The notes beneath the pieces were generated by a model. That model was not told where the DNA came from. It did no database searches and was given only the letters and a program-made list of their open reading frames with translations. From Scatophagus argus (taxonomy: Eukaryota; Chordata; Actinopteri; Scatophagidae): a stretch of DNA of 64,000 bases. Made by a program: the position numbers and the translations under genes. Location: NCBI RefSeq assembly GCF_020382885.2, contig NC_058493.1, positions 18,384,999 to 18,448,998 on the forward strand, read 5' to 3'. Below, one piece after another: positions 24,578 through 37,960 of this stretch (position 1 is the first letter of the stretch; every line of letters starts with the position of its first letter).

Positions 24578-26879
24578 AAAATATGTGTATCTTCTCTTCC
24601 CCTAATTAACACGTCATATCATGGTTGTTTGCAACTTGCTGGACTATTTGTTGCCCACGAGCAGCTACTTTGGGGAGTCTTTGCTGGTTGCCTGGCAACA
24701 CGAAGACAAGACTATGTATCCCTAACATATCTGTGATCCTTACCTTTAAAGCACCCAGATGGTCCAAAAGTGTAATAAATCCTTGAATGCTTTATGTTCA
24801 AATCTATTGCAAGAGCCTGCTTATCAAAATGAGTCCGTTTGTCTTTTGTCAAATGGTTGTTGTCCAGACCACAACCAAAAAGAGAGTGAATTTCAATGAC
24901 TGTCACTCTGTCCTCCCATTTTTTGAATCTTAACACCTTATATGCGAAATGTCATAGGAATCAAGTCACTGAATGAAGATTTCTGGGTTTGGTGACACCA
25001 TATGAGGTGTGTTAAGATAATACAGTGTCTGGCATACTTTTACACTTCTTATGAGCTTATACTGAGCAAATTCATTTTCTGTGTAACATTTGACAAAAAA
25101 ATGTCCAGCCCTTGGATAGGAGACTAAAAGGCAGCCATGTTGCATCATCACATTTATAGATATGCGTGAAAAGGCATATCATCCAACACTAAAGTGCATT
25201 ATATTGTAATATGGTGAACAGCGCTGCTGTGTGTTATCTATAAACAGATTTTTAACAGGAGGGAGAGCTGTCCCCTCCCACAGGCTCTTTGTGCCGCTGC
25301 TCATCACTTACCTCAGCAAATCTCTGTCTACAGTTGGACACTTAGGAGAGAAAGTCTACACCTGGCAGACTGTTAATAAAGGTGACAGTGGGAGGGCAGG
25401 AAGCGAGGAAGCTGCTGGTGTGAAACCCTGCTGACCAGAGGCAGAGGAGCACAGAGCTTCACTTTACTGTCAGGTAATTCTGTCTACCAGGTATCAACAC
25501 ATACTGATACGTAGAGTCACACAAAGTTAACAGGGAAATTTTGTTTTGTCTACAACTGTCAGGTGGAGTATCTGTATATCCTTTTCATGAGGAGCTGTCC
25601 TTGTTTTCCTTCCCAACACTCCCCACACCCCTAGAGCTAAAACCATAAATCACTGTCCGAGCAGCACCAACAGTCATTTAGTATCCAGGGCTCCTGGTAT
25701 TCATTCCCAGTCTATCCCTCTGTTTATCTTCTGCTCAGCATCCAACATCTCACCACCTCCATGCTCTACCCTAAATCTATGTGATGCTGAGTATTTAAAA
25801 AAAAAAAAAATCAATTTCCACCTATTACTTAGCAACAGATAGAAGGACATTAGGGCTAACATGGCTGCCTTGCCGTGCTTTGACCTGAGCTAAAGCCCAG
25901 ATGGGCATTTGGAAGTAGACTGAGGAAAAAAAATGGCATAGCATGTGCATGTGTTATAACATGAGTCGAACATTTCACATGCAGTTTGGAAACAACAGCA
26001 GGCACATTCACTTGAACAACTGTTTCATTTACATATTGCATTACCCTTGGTTGATTCATATGCTTTATGCATCCTCTGCAGCTTCTATGTCTGGCGGTCC
26101 ATGTGTGCCTTCTTATCACATCACTGCTCTCTGGCAAGTCTCACACACGTCACAGGCGGGTTTTTATCATGCAGATACTGCTGTTAGCTATAGCTCATTT
26201 TCACTGTATGTTACAATGCAGACCTGTATTTTGTTTATGCAATTCTAGCCCCAGCATTTGTCTTTCTTTTTGTCATTTTCCATTAACTTACATATAAGCC
26301 AGGAACAAGACGCTGCGAATTAGCTTTAGTTGGATCCCCTGTATGCATTTTGCTTTTCCTTATTCAACTGTATTTTCTCTGTTAAATAAACAAACAAACA
26401 AAATAAGAATACATACTATAATAAACTCTGTATTACAAAACAGCATTATACCACTACAGAACTCCACCATTATTAGACGGGCTTGCATCCCAAATCAGTT
26501 TGGAAATGGACCCAGTGATATCTTAGATCTAATTTTAGCTCACCATTTACAATCCAAATTAAAAAGGATGTTCTCCACAGTGACATTCTGCCACTTAATT
26601 CAGTGTCCCATTTTAGCAACACTTTCCTTGTAATAATTGTGTGCCTTCCAAGTTGGTCTAATGAAAGGCAAGTTTAATGTAAAATAACACATTTAACATA
26701 ACAAGCATGTTGCAAACACCATCATGCTTTTCATTATAATGTTTGAAGTTTGGCTTTCACTTGCAGGAACAGCAGTTTCAGGAGTAAGGGACAAATCATA
26801 CCAGATGATTTTAGTTGAATTGAGATTTTTTTTCATGTGATTCATATCAAAAAACATAACATGAAAAAATGGCTTCATC
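24578..26879. other. Non-coding stretch
   Basis: No gene recognised. Open frames of 60-100 codons occur on both strands, but none shows a domain, codon bias or matching splice sites. A 14-base A tract lies near 25.8 kb. Confidence 0.4.
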
Positions 26880-27150
26880 TGACAGATAATTTATTCATCC
26901 AGTGATTATTTTATCAGTTAATCATATGCTTTATAAAACATCAGAAAATGGAGACAAATGTCCATCATAGCTTCCTGAGGTGATGTAATTCAAACTGTTC
27001 GTTCATAACTAACCATCCAAAAGATAGAGATATTCGGTTAACTCTTATATAAAGCCAGGAAAAGTAGAGCTGTTTGGAATTCATGCTTGATAAGTGACTT
27101 AAACGACTGATTTATTATTAGAATACTTGCTAATCAGCTGTTTCAGCTCA
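26880..27150. repeat. Near full-length degenerate copy of the AT-rich dispersed family
   Basis: Carries the family's marks in order: 'cagttaatcatatgctttat', 'catcagaaaatggagacaaa', 'tgtccatcatagcttcctga', then 'cttgataagtgacttaaacg'. Comparable to the copies at 13985, 32055, 32391 and 43085. Confidence 0.5.
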
Positions 27151-30100
27151 GCCCAAAAGGAATAGGCTCTATCTGTCATATTTTGCTTTTGAATATGAAA
27201 ACATATCAGGTGTCAGGGACACCTTAGTCAAGCCCAGGGCCAGTGTTGCTGCAACGACGCTGGTCTGGCAGTGAGAAATTAAAGCTCTGCAGTGAAGTGT
27301 TGTGTTACAGGATGCAAACAGCATCCATGCTGCACTGAGATCGTGGGCTGTAGCCTACAGACAGGGTTCAGGAGGGATATGAGAACTGTACAAGTAGTAA
27401 CACAGAACAGGCGGGGGATGACACTCGCAACCCATCCGCAGGGACTAATTTCTATGATGATACACTCATAACTGTAATATGTACATGCATGTTACTTTAT
27501 GCTCAGCTGATGTTGTGTTATTCATCTTGGGAGCTTGTTGATTATTTGTATGCCTCGTGCAGAGAGAGAGAGTGAGACAGGAGAACAGTCCAAGGCTACA
27601 GATTTAATCTGGCTGCTGTGGTCATGTGATTAATCGTGGCCAGGGGCCAGGGGATAGTGTAATTTATGGTGGAGGGGGGGGATCAACACATTTGTATGGT
27701 TGCTGCTCCTGAGGGAAATCTCACTCTTAAACCAATCCAGTATTCTTCTCAATATCTCCCTCACCGTAATATCAGAACTATAAAAGATGAGTTTTGAGTT
27801 AGCCATTTCTATCTGCGATGATAAAGGTGATGAAACAGACTCCTGGTGTGGTTTTATTAAATACGTGTGTGAAGTTTATAGATACACTCTGAAGCAAATA
27901 AATAAATTAAAAAAATAAAAACAAAACCCAAACCATGACGCAGCTCTTATATTTGAGAACAGTAAAATTAGTACAGAAAAAGTTGCAACTTGTAACATTA
28001 TGATATTTTAGAAACATATAGTATTTTGAGTATTTGTGAGTTAATATTAAGTAGCAATAAGTTTGATTTATTAACAGAGATTAAAGAGAATATTGACAGC
28101 ATGCTGAGGGCTGTGCGTCACTCGCAGTCTGCTGTCCTTCTGGCTAAAGACCATATCACTGCTGTGATGACCTCACTATCCTCGGTCTCCTTCAAGCCAC
28201 TGGTGTGCCTCTGTGTATGTGTGTGTGTGCGCATGCATGTGTGTGTGTGTGTTTACTTAATCCTCTTTCCAAGTCCAAGAACTGTAAACAAACATGAGAA
28301 GAGTTGAGGGAAAGGCGAGGTGGACTGTGTTGAGATTTCTTTGGTGAATTTTTTGTTGTTTCCATAGCTGCCAATTTCAAGCGGTGCTGATAACAGCAGT
28401 TTTCCACTGACCTTCCCCACCAGCTGCTCACCAGCTTGCCCCATCCAACAAGAGTTACCTGCCTATGCACTGGCTGTCTGACTTTTCTCCTTGGCAATTT
28501 TATTGTGGTGTTATTCATTCCTGAAAGAGCTCATATCTATCTACAGTTTCTTTTTCCGGTGCATGGGCCATCTCAAGATGACTGTGGTTTATACGCTGCG
28601 GTTCTCCCTTCCTTCATTCTGTTTATTAGTCTGGACAAATATGTAAATACTGCGACAGAGATGTGCTGCCTCAACTCGTGTAGTTTCATTGTAAAAACAA
28701 ACGTGGGCTGCTCTCCAGCTTCTCTACCAACTTGTTTAAAGGTTAATGGTCCTTCCAAAGGGTTTAATCAGAAGGGGTATGTGAACAGTTTTTGTGGTTT
28801 CGTCATACAAGTCCTAATCACTCTAAAGAAAACACTATTTTGCCTCTCTTTTATAGACATAGACATAGATGGTCATTTTAACATAGATGTTGTGCCCATG
28901 GACCCTCTGACGCCCCCCTCGTCCTTGAGGGCACACTAAAGACGCGTGTTTACTGGCATTTAAATTTGACACCGAATCAATCATTGAATTGATTTGTATC
29001 TTGAGAGGATCTGTGAAATAGCCCCTAAAGGGTCAGTAAAAGTAACCAGAGCCTCACATGCCTCTGTGGGTTAGCGGTAACACTTGGCATACAATCAAGA
29101 GAATAAAAGATGTTTTCTGAAAACAGTAGAATAGCAGCAAGATTACAATCAATTTAAAGAATCCCTACATATACATAACACTGTTATATCTTCAGCAAAC
29201 ATTTCTTGCATTCATATGTCGCATTTATCATTAAGCATAAAAAAAAACAACAAATAAAATGAACATGGCAAATTAAATGATTGTTACTGTTACTTTCATC
29301 CTTTCTGAGAAGTGTCTTAATTAGCTTGGCTCAGTAAAACTGAGCCACTAGTAAGACTCTCCTCCTTGTTCAGTCAAACCTGCAGAGCCAGCCTGTGTGG
29401 CTACTTAAGGAGATTGAGATTTAAGCAACAAGGTCAGTAGATATATGAGATGACAACAATCCTGTTGCTGTTGTTGTAGTACGTTACATAAGATAAAACT
29501 TCTGTGCCAAGATAACTGGTACAAATAGTAAAATAAATGTCACTGCAGCCTAGCCAATAGGCTACTAGATTTTTAGCCTGATTCTGAGATGTATGTTTTA
29601 ATTATATACTGGTAGAGTAATATTTAACATCTATATGTATTTCTATTAAATTTGATTTCCAGATAATGATGATTAAGAAATGTAATGAGTGGGACATTTT
29701 ACAATTGGAAAAATAAACTTGTCAGGAGCACACAAACATATAGTGCTATTTGAAATTTAAAAAGAAAACACAATATTAGGAGGTGAAAATGTGAGAGGAA
29801 TAAGTAAGAACTGTATTCTGTTGCTGTTCGTCACAGTCAAGCTTTCCTCTTGTAGTTTGTGTCACATTTTGCCTTCAGTGGGTTTGTTTAAACCCTACTG
29901 AACTGTTGTGGTGTCATTGCTGCTGTGTACTCCATCGTCTCTTAAGGCCAGTTGTATCACATCAGTGTTTTCTAATACCCCCAACCCTGATGTTTTTTTT
30001 TATTTTTACTGTCCCTCGTGGACCAATCTTGAGAGAATGAATACCCAAAAATATCCAAAACGAGGCATTTGCTTGCTTACACTGAGATATTACTCAGCAG
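27151..30100. other. Non-coding stretch upstream of the candidate promoter
   Basis: Includes a short interrupted (GT)n tract near 28.21-28.25 kb. The 167-codon plus-strand open frame at 28436-28939 has no recognisable domain, uneven composition and no splice context, so it is not called. Confidence 0.4.
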
Positions 30101-30705
30101 TAGTAGCCAAACCCCCCAAGCCATTACATCGCTGCCTCTGTCTTCCTCCTCCTCCTCCCCCCTCCCCTGTCACTCCCCTGGTCTCTCCCTCTCTCTCTCG
30201 CGTTGGATGGACACACGCGCACTCTCCTTCCTACCTCGCAGACGTTTGGGTACCACCGCCGCCGTATCCTATCTCTGACTCTTGTTTGTCTCATTCTCTT
30301 GACTCCATACTCCACAAACCCGGAGAAAAGAAAGAAAAACAAAGGAGGAGGGGGTGGGCAAAAAAAGTGGCCGCTACGGGGAGAACCACAACAATGATCC
30401 GGTCCAGACTAAAATTGAATGGATTAGCCAATCTATTCTGAGCTCTAATGAGATTAGAGACATGGGTCGCGACGGCGTGGTACCTTTCGTTGAGCTCCTC
30501 GGGGAAACATTTTCCCTGTCAGCAGTCGTCCAGACGTGGAAATGGCGTTTTTGATAGGGGACAATAAGAGACACTTGAATGCACCCTCACCTGTGCCGCT
30601 TTTGTGGCGCGCGGATTCCTAGAAGTAGAAGTAGCAGAGGAAGTAGTTGCAGTAGTAGTAGTAGTAGAAGTAGCAGCAGTAGCGGTAGTAGTCAAGAATG
30701 ACAAA
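30101..30705 (+). promoter_or_regulatory. Probable promoter and 5' UTR of an unidentified plus-strand gene
   Basis: Base composition changes sharply here: pyrimidine-rich tracts, CpG-bearing segments (ctctcgcgttgg, cacgcgcac, gggtcgcgacgg) and a CCAAT motif near 30428. The last 80 bases before the ATG are a GTA/GCA trinucleotide run (about 30624-30692). CpG density continues to about 31.3 kb, consistent with a CpG-island promoter straddling exon 1. Transcription start is not determinable. Confidence 0.5.
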
Positions 30706-30797
30706 ATGAAGTACCAGAAATATATCACGGTGATGCAGATGGCCATGGGAGTGACAGCCTCCAACAAAGACTGCCTCCCCGCTAAGAGACAGCTGTG
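30706..30797 (+). CDS. First coding exon of an unidentified gene (30 codons plus 2 bases)
   Basis: ATG with A at -3 opens the peptide MKYQKYITVMQMAMGV, ending in LPAKRQL, followed by TG|GTGAGT, a near-perfect donor. The split codon TG|G joins in phase to the exon at 44252, giving tryptophan. I do not recognise the protein. The N-terminus has no signal peptide or membrane segment and is compact and basic at its end. The frame is open upstream as far as a TAA at 30565-30567 but without another ATG, so this start is preferred. Composition and CpG context differ from the surrounding intronic DNA and support a real exon. Confidence 0.6.
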
Positions 30798-32054
30798 GTG
30801 AGTAGAGAGAAGGAGGAGGAGGAGGAGGTGGTGCGCGTGTGGATGGGAGCGTGTGTTGGTGCGTGCGTGAGAAGAGTGGGGAAGGTAGTGTGTGTCTTTT
30901 CATGTGAAGAAAATAGCTTTATAAATTAGCCTCTTAGCTTTGTTGTCATGAAAGCCCCCCCCCCCACCCCTTCCCCCTGTGCCTGTGTCTCGTGCGAAGT
31001 TGAAGCCGAGCAGCTGTTGGCGGAAGTCGGCTGCCTCCATCTCTCTTTGCCTCCGACAACTGTTACATATTCACGCCGGTGGTATCCACACACAGGGGGC
31101 ATTTAGCCTGGGAGGAGAGGCTTGTACAGTAGCTTTCTGTGCAGCCTTGCGTGGTGCTCTGTGCGTGCATCTCGCGTGCGTGTTGTCCACCTCTCTGTTT
31201 GTGTCTGTGTTTTCGCTTGGTGGACTCTTGTTTGTTATGATCCGCTTGCGAGTTCCACATTGAGCGGTCGGAGAAGCGGACAATACAGAGCAGGTGTATT
31301 CACAACAAGAGTACAAAACAATGCTGAGCGCCGTCCGATACAGTCTGCTTTGAAATGATTTCAATTGCATATGTACGCCCTCCGTGTTTTCCTTCCGCAA
31401 GCCTTTTGTAATTTTCGTGATGTGTATTTTCCCCAGCAAGTCTCTCTCTCTCTGTTCTCAGGTCTATTTCTGGGCGCTGATGGGGTGGTAAAAAATGTCG
31501 GCTGATTTTCCACTGTCATCACTTATTCATTACCTTCATGTTGCCTGCATTTAGATCACAATGTGTAGGAGTGATGCTGAGCAGTTGAGTATCATTGGCT
31601 GCTTATGTGTGTTTTCATATGGATGTTTCCACCTTGTTTAATTCATTCACTCAAGTCTGTTGTTATGCAGCCATCTTTACATTTTTCACCACAGCTGCAC
31701 CCACCAAACATACCTGCTCTTTGTAGGCTGACACTTAATTTACTTTTTAGCTTTTGGAAACATCTTTTGCCTTCAGTTTCTCTTTGTTATCTGTTGTTTT
31801 CATTTCAGGGCTGCAGTAAAGGATTATTTTTCAAATTGAAGCTAATTAATAAATCATTTGGTGTATAAAAAATGAGAAATAATTAAAAATGGCAAACACC
31901 GGTCATCCCAGTGGGGGTTTAACGTGCTGATCTTGAACCGCAGTGTCCCCCAGTTTGAGTCCAGCTGAGGACCTTTAATGCATGTTATTCCTCATGTCTC
32001 TCTCCATAGATTTGCTGTCGTCTTCTTATTATTGTTGACTATATAATAGAGCAT
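30798..32054 (+). other. Start of a candidate 13.5-kb first intron
   Basis: Begins with GTGAGT and a GGA repeat, then GC-rich sequence to about 31.3 kb with an 11-base C run near 30955-30965. Open frames at 30979-31440 on both strands are products of GC-rich composition. No exon supported. Confidence 0.4.
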
Positions 32055-32180
32055 AAAATGCCTCAGAATACAGAAAAAAATAGCCATCGCAAATTCCCAG
32101 AATCCAAGGCGACATCTTCAGAGTATTTGCTTTGTCCAAGCAACAGACTCTATCCAAAGATATTCACTTTACAGCAATGT
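32055..32180. repeat. Partial copy of the AT-rich dispersed family
   Basis: Contains 'cagaatccaaggcgacatct' and 'gtccaagcaacagactctat', then 'ccaaagatattcactttaca', internal marks of the same family as the copies at 26880 and 43085. Confidence 0.5.
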
Positions 32181-32390
32181 AGACTTGATGCATTTTTTGG
32201 TGATAGAAAATTGACTGTTATAATTCTTCAATCTTTATCATTTATGTTATTGTTTAATCAAAAATAGTTTTTTTTAAATGTTTGGATTTGCTGCTTTTCC
32301 TTGTCTTATGTGATGGTAAACTGAGTTTTTTGTCTGTTGATCAGACAAAACAAAATGTTTGACCATGTCACCTTAAGCTTTGGAAAAGTG

Positions 32391-32492
32391 TGATGGACAT
32401 TTTTCATTATCTTCTGACATTTTATAGACCGGACAACTAGTTGATTTAAGATTAAAACATTAATCAATAATTAATCATTAGTTGCAGCCCCT
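32391..32492. repeat. Terminal part of the AT-rich dispersed family
   Basis: 'gatggacatttttcattatc' then 'tgacattttatagaccggac' then 'aattaatcattagttgcagc', the characteristic end of this teleost repeat. Confidence 0.6.
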
Positions 32493-35400
32493 GCTGTGAT
32501 ATACAACAGAGAAAATGGAAATCCTTTTATTTGAGAATCTGAAAACTGAAAATGTTGAGCATTATTGAATTAGACATCTTTTGAAAGATTAGTTACGTAT
32601 CTCAACATTTTATTATTTCAGTTGATTTCAAGTAACCAATTAATTGACTGATTGTTTTGTGTATTTTTGTAAATAAGTTGATTGCTATAAGGGAACAAGA
32701 GGGTGATGTTAGTGTCTATGACTTTATTTGGGTTTGAAACATGACAGATTATGCTGGATGTCCTGTGTTATTATTACACTTTATGTCACATTGAGGTAAG
32801 TCTGTTCTATTTGCTCACTGATATTAGCCTCGTTAATAAAAAAAATAGAAACTCAAAAAACATTACAGAGCTGGGTAGGGTTCAGTCTAATTATAGGCTC
32901 TCATTATTCGTACAATGGGCAAATTCAGTTCTTCTTCTGTAATCCACATAGATAACATTAAGCACGAAGTATAATCCTTCCAGATTGGTATTACTTTACA
33001 GTGAAAAGACAAACACTGGTTTATTGTAACGAATGTCCAAGCTGGTTCTTCAGGACTTCACCCTGTATATAGGAACAAATGATTGTATGACTAAATGCAT
33101 GCGCAGTCGCCTGTTGTAACACACCTGAGTGCATCAGAGGTCATCACACAGGGGAAAAGGATTGGTTTTTGCCTCTCATGACTGCTGTCAAATGTGTTGC
33201 AAAAGACATAGTGGTGACTTGGTTTTGACACTTCTCCCTTAAGAGAGGCGCGGCGGTATGTCTGGGGCCATCACTTCATGGTGGGGGAAGGGGCACGGCC
33301 ATTAAAACAGGATTACTGTATCGCCTCCGACAGCCACTTTAACGAAGTGAAGCTGAGCCAGCGCGTGCTTGCAGTGTGCGTTTCATGGAGTCACCCCATG
33401 CATCCACTTGCATGCTATGTTTGTCTTTATTCACTGTGAAGTCAAAGCTTTGAGTCAGTAGGCTTGCGTGCACACAAGGAACTCAGTTTCTGTGAATACC
33501 AAGATCGAGGTGATGCTCAATAATGTGAGGTTTACAGGAGTTGTTTCATTATCAGGTTTATGTCCAGATGTGTGGCAACCTTTGGGCTGATGGGCGTGGG
33601 GATATACAGCAGCAGATAAATTCTGGACAGACTTAGTTGATTTTAGCTCTATCCATTCATCCAACCGTCTAGCCACGATTTTCTTTTTTTTTTTTTTTAG
33701 CACTGCCTATTGGTTGGCTTATTTAGGTTCAATCTTTGACCTTCATTGCACATGTACAGAATCAAAGCATGAAAAGAAACCAGATGGAACAGTTTGTACC
33801 TTATGCGTGACAAGATGACAGTGTTATTTGAGAAACTGTTGAATAAGTGCTGTATTATAATTAAGCTCAAAATCAAATAAGGCTTATTTTCAGAGCTGGA
33901 TGCAAAAGCTAATATACTTTGGTGATCCTTCCTTACATGCCATAATGTTCATAATGACACTTGCTATTGGTGAAATCCAACGCACAGCACAAGCTTTGGC
34001 TCTGATAAGAGTTACAGCAAATAATGCAGCAGCAGGCTTAGATACAATCAGGTAATGCTTTTATAGTAACAAAAAAACCCACAAAATAATGTAATTATTC
34101 CTTAAACCAAACCTGTTTTTTAGTCACAGATGTGAAATGTAGACGAGGAGGTGGTTGGGCAACAGATGGTTTTATGATCTTCCAAAACATTTGACACTCT
34201 TGATTAAAAATCTGATCCCATCTATCATGTTTGAAGAGCACTTCAATGCATCCATTCTATAACTTGTCATTTTTCTACTCCATGCATTTGAAATGCTCCA
34301 TGGTTTTGAGTTTGTGTATGAGTGAAGATGGAGACAAAATGATAATTAGTTGTTTCTGTACATAAACATGATTACCACCTCCTCCCTAATCTAAAGTCAA
34401 TAAAGCCAAAAGTACATATCCTGACCAGGTGCTTCCAAGATGTAATTAGTCAGTACATGATGCTTTTGTAGATCTTCTGCACTAACTTTAGGATTTGACA
34501 AGTAAGAATGACTTTTAAATAACATTAAAATAACATTTTTGATAGTTCCTTGTGTATTTGATCCTTGTGTACTTGTGTATTTATGTTTCATTAAGAAACA
34601 AAGAGAAGGAGGCTCTAATGTGTTGGCCTCCATTCACTTGAGAAAACAAGAAAAAATACATTGTTATGATGCAAAACACACAGTGCTCTGTAATTGCATT
34701 GCTCTGTAATTAGGCTAGTTTAACATGATCCATAAATAATAATTATCCCAATGACGTGTGTTTAAACTGGTTGCAGCTCTTGTGGGTGTATCGTCCTGTA
34801 TTGTGTGCCAGATGTCTTCTCTGCTCCCTTCCATAGTGACAGCTCTGCCCGGTGTTTTCAGTCCACCTGCTTAATGATGCATAAAGTCAGTGTCCCTTCC
34901 TTCCCAACATAGACACACATGCAGCAGCCCCTCTGCCCTCTGATTTGCCTGTTCACACGTCCTCCCTCCCAGCTCTTCAGAGGAACACACTCCTATACCA
35001 CCCCCTCCACGCGTCCAGTTCCACTCATGGAGGCCATGATGCGTAATCTCACACAAACTGACAATGCTGCACATTAGTTACCTCAGCAGGAGCCCAAGTC
35101 CAGGGTGGGCCTGTCATGATAATCAGTACTTTTCCGAAAAACATGCAGAAATACTCTTCTTTTTTTCCTCTTCACTCTCAGTATCTCTGTGACTCGTTCT
35201 CCCTAAAGTCAAAAAGCCTTTTTGTATTAAAGTCATGCAGCCTGATCTTAAAAACAGGAGTCATAACTCCATGGCAGCCTTGGAGCACACTACTCTTAAC
35301 TCTCCACAGTTCTTTATGAAGTATATGTGAAGGTGCCCACGCACACACACGTGTGCGTGTTTTCTATTCAGTATTTCTGTCCATTAGGAACTCGCATGTT

Positions 35401-37945
35401 CTTACTTTGGCAGAACGGTTGTAATCTCCTCTCAGATGGTTTATGCCACTAAAGGGAACAGATTACACAGGGTTTATTGACTCGTGGCTCACCCCCTTAC
35501 CCTCACCCGCTCTCTGTGCATCCTGGGGATGTGTGTTTATGTGTTTGTTGGTGCGTGTGTGTGTGTGTCTGCAAGTGTAGATATATGGGTGTCTGTGCCG
35601 GTGTGTGTGTCTGTGTGTTTGTTTGGGTTAGGGCCTGTAGTAATAACTTTTTGAGCCTTCTCCTTAATATTTGCTCTGTCTAATGGCTGCAATTTTTATA
35701 TTGTAACAACTCTACCAGACTAAGAATACAGTATTGCACATGTACCTGGGTTTTTTTAATGACTGGCTTCTCTTTTTCATACTAATTGCATGTCTACATA
35801 GTTTAAGCATCTGCAGGTAGAAACATGGCTGGTGCAAAATATTTTTAAGCTGCTGTCATTGCATATCTTGTTGCTTTAGCCTTTCCATATTGTCTTTTTT
35901 TGTTGTTGTTCTTTATTTTTTATATTAACTTCCATACTTTTAAGGAGAGAAATTTAGAGTAAATATCTTTTGTGATTAAATGAGATGAAATGAAAAAGGC
36001 CTTTTCAGCTGTTTTAGATCGCATCCTTAGTCATTCCATGCAGATAATTACCATTTATTTCTTTTATCAGCAACCATTGTTTTTCTTCCCTGCAAAACAA
36101 AATTTGAGTTTTGATTTTTTTTAATTTGAGTGCTTATGTAGGCTTTAACCAACCAATTTCAATCAAAAAAATATAGCATCCATTGATCAATCAGGCTTTA
36201 ACTTTTAGCCACTCAGAGCTAAGATTTATTAGTTAACTAGCAACAGCGTAGTACAACAGTTTGTCTTCAAATTTTGGCTACCTCAAACCTTGTCTTAATT
36301 CCCTTAAATATATTGATTATGGGTCTGCTGTCTATAATTTATTCACTTAGATGAAAGTGGTATGTGAGTGATAACTCCAAATTATGCATAAGACAATTTA
36401 GAATGGACTTTTCAGTATTCAAATCAAGTTCCTGCCAGTGTTATGTTCAGCCTGCCCATTTCACTCACTAACACATTGTCTGGACTTGGCAAAATCTGCC
36501 ATTTTTATCCCATCGCCCTGCCGTACACATTGGTATGTTACACAAGTCAAAATCTAGTTAAAATTTGTAATAAGAAAGTATATATTTATATATACAACCG
36601 TATGTAAGTATGGATCAGACTTAGTTACAAAACCTTGCACAGTTTGCCAGTGGACAGACTGTGCTATATGACATTGCAGAAGAGTTAGTACATTTCATGT
36701 CTTCTCACAGGCTTATCGACATTAATTATACATCGGCACAGTTTCTCGCCAGTACCCTGGCTTCAGTGTTGCTATAATTTTCGAAGAAACCTTAATGCTC
36801 CCAAAGAGGGGAGCGTTTATATCACATCAAAGTGATATACGAGGGTAGCTTAGCACTGGAGTTTGATTTGTTTTTACTGTACAGGAGCTAGGCTAAACCG
36901 CAACAAACACAGAAAGCTTCCCAAACACACACTGCTGAAGCTTTTTGACTACAAATAGCACTTTTCAGTTAATGTTCTGCATCTGCAAGATGTAGACTGT
37001 AACTGCATTATATCAGATTCAGAACTAGAATGTAAAATCAAACCTCAATACCTTTTGATTATTGACCGAAATGTGTTGTAGAATCAATTATTGAAAGTAG
37101 GCAGATATTGAATTTGGGATTAGATGCTTAGTAAGATTTTCATTCTTGATCAAAATTACAATTTTGCTAACCTAAAATTGTATTTTATTTAGACAGTGTT
37201 GTACTTCTCTCATGTTATATTTCACATCCACACATGTTTTGTGCATACACAGCGTATATACTTCCTTTCACCGGGTCTGGATTCATGTAATGCTCAGCCT
37301 AACTAAGGGTCTGGTAATTCCTGTTTAAAGAGCCTGTTGGCGGCAGTGATGGTAACAGAGGGCCTATCAGAGACTCATCGTCTCCAGTCAGACTCAGACG
37401 CCAAGCAGCAATGACTCTTAGAATCTGTGAGTCACACGTTCTCGGCCTCTGGTGACTCCTGACTGTCACGATGGCTCACAGGGGTCTGACGAGATGGAAT
37501 CCATCACTGCCGTCCCACAAATAGAGAAGGACACAGCAGAGGGGATCCACTTTTGTCTGACAGAGATTTCAGTTCATTCTTTTCTTTCCTTTCCTCTGCT
37601 TGGCAGATTTATATCTGACTGTCGGCATTAATGTTTTCGACTGTCACATAATTGAGGCATTTCATTTTTCCTAATATGATGTAACACCATTATAATGTAG
37701 TGTGGTTGAGAAAATTGAAAGTGACTGATACTGTCAGTTGTGAAGTGAAGCACCCTTTTAGTTACTAATCCCAGTAACTATAAATCATATATTATTAATG
37801 ATCATTATTTAATATTCCAAAAGACTTTTTCCATCCATCATGTATGATGGATTGCAATGTTTGAAAATCTAATCCAGATGACGATAAAAAGCAATCATGG
37901 ATAGGATAATTCTGCATCTCAAGCACATTAAGGTTTAAACACAGA
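32493..37945 (+). other. Candidate intron, no exon seen
   Basis: Two blocks stand out by lower AT content and lack of repeat features: 33230-33420 and 37270-37560. Both could be conserved non-coding elements. GT-rich tracts lie near 35.54-35.62 kb. Open frames here have no family signal. Confidence 0.4.
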
Positions 37946-37960
37946 AATACAGCATGGAGG
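37946..37960. repeat. Left target-site duplication of SINE
   Basis: AATACAGCATGGAGG, identical to 38324-38338. Marks the insertion point of the SINE between them. Confidence 0.95.

Noticed and set aside
28436..28939. 167-codon plus-strand open frame, one of the two longest in the window
   Set aside because: No domain, no start context, mixed composition and no flanking splice logic. Length is within chance for 64 kb in six frames.
29908..30441. 177-codon plus-strand frame over the promoter region
   Set aside because: Covers pyrimidine-rich and purine-rich tracts. The proline/serine-rich peptide reflects composition, and the frame lies upstream of a better-supported start.
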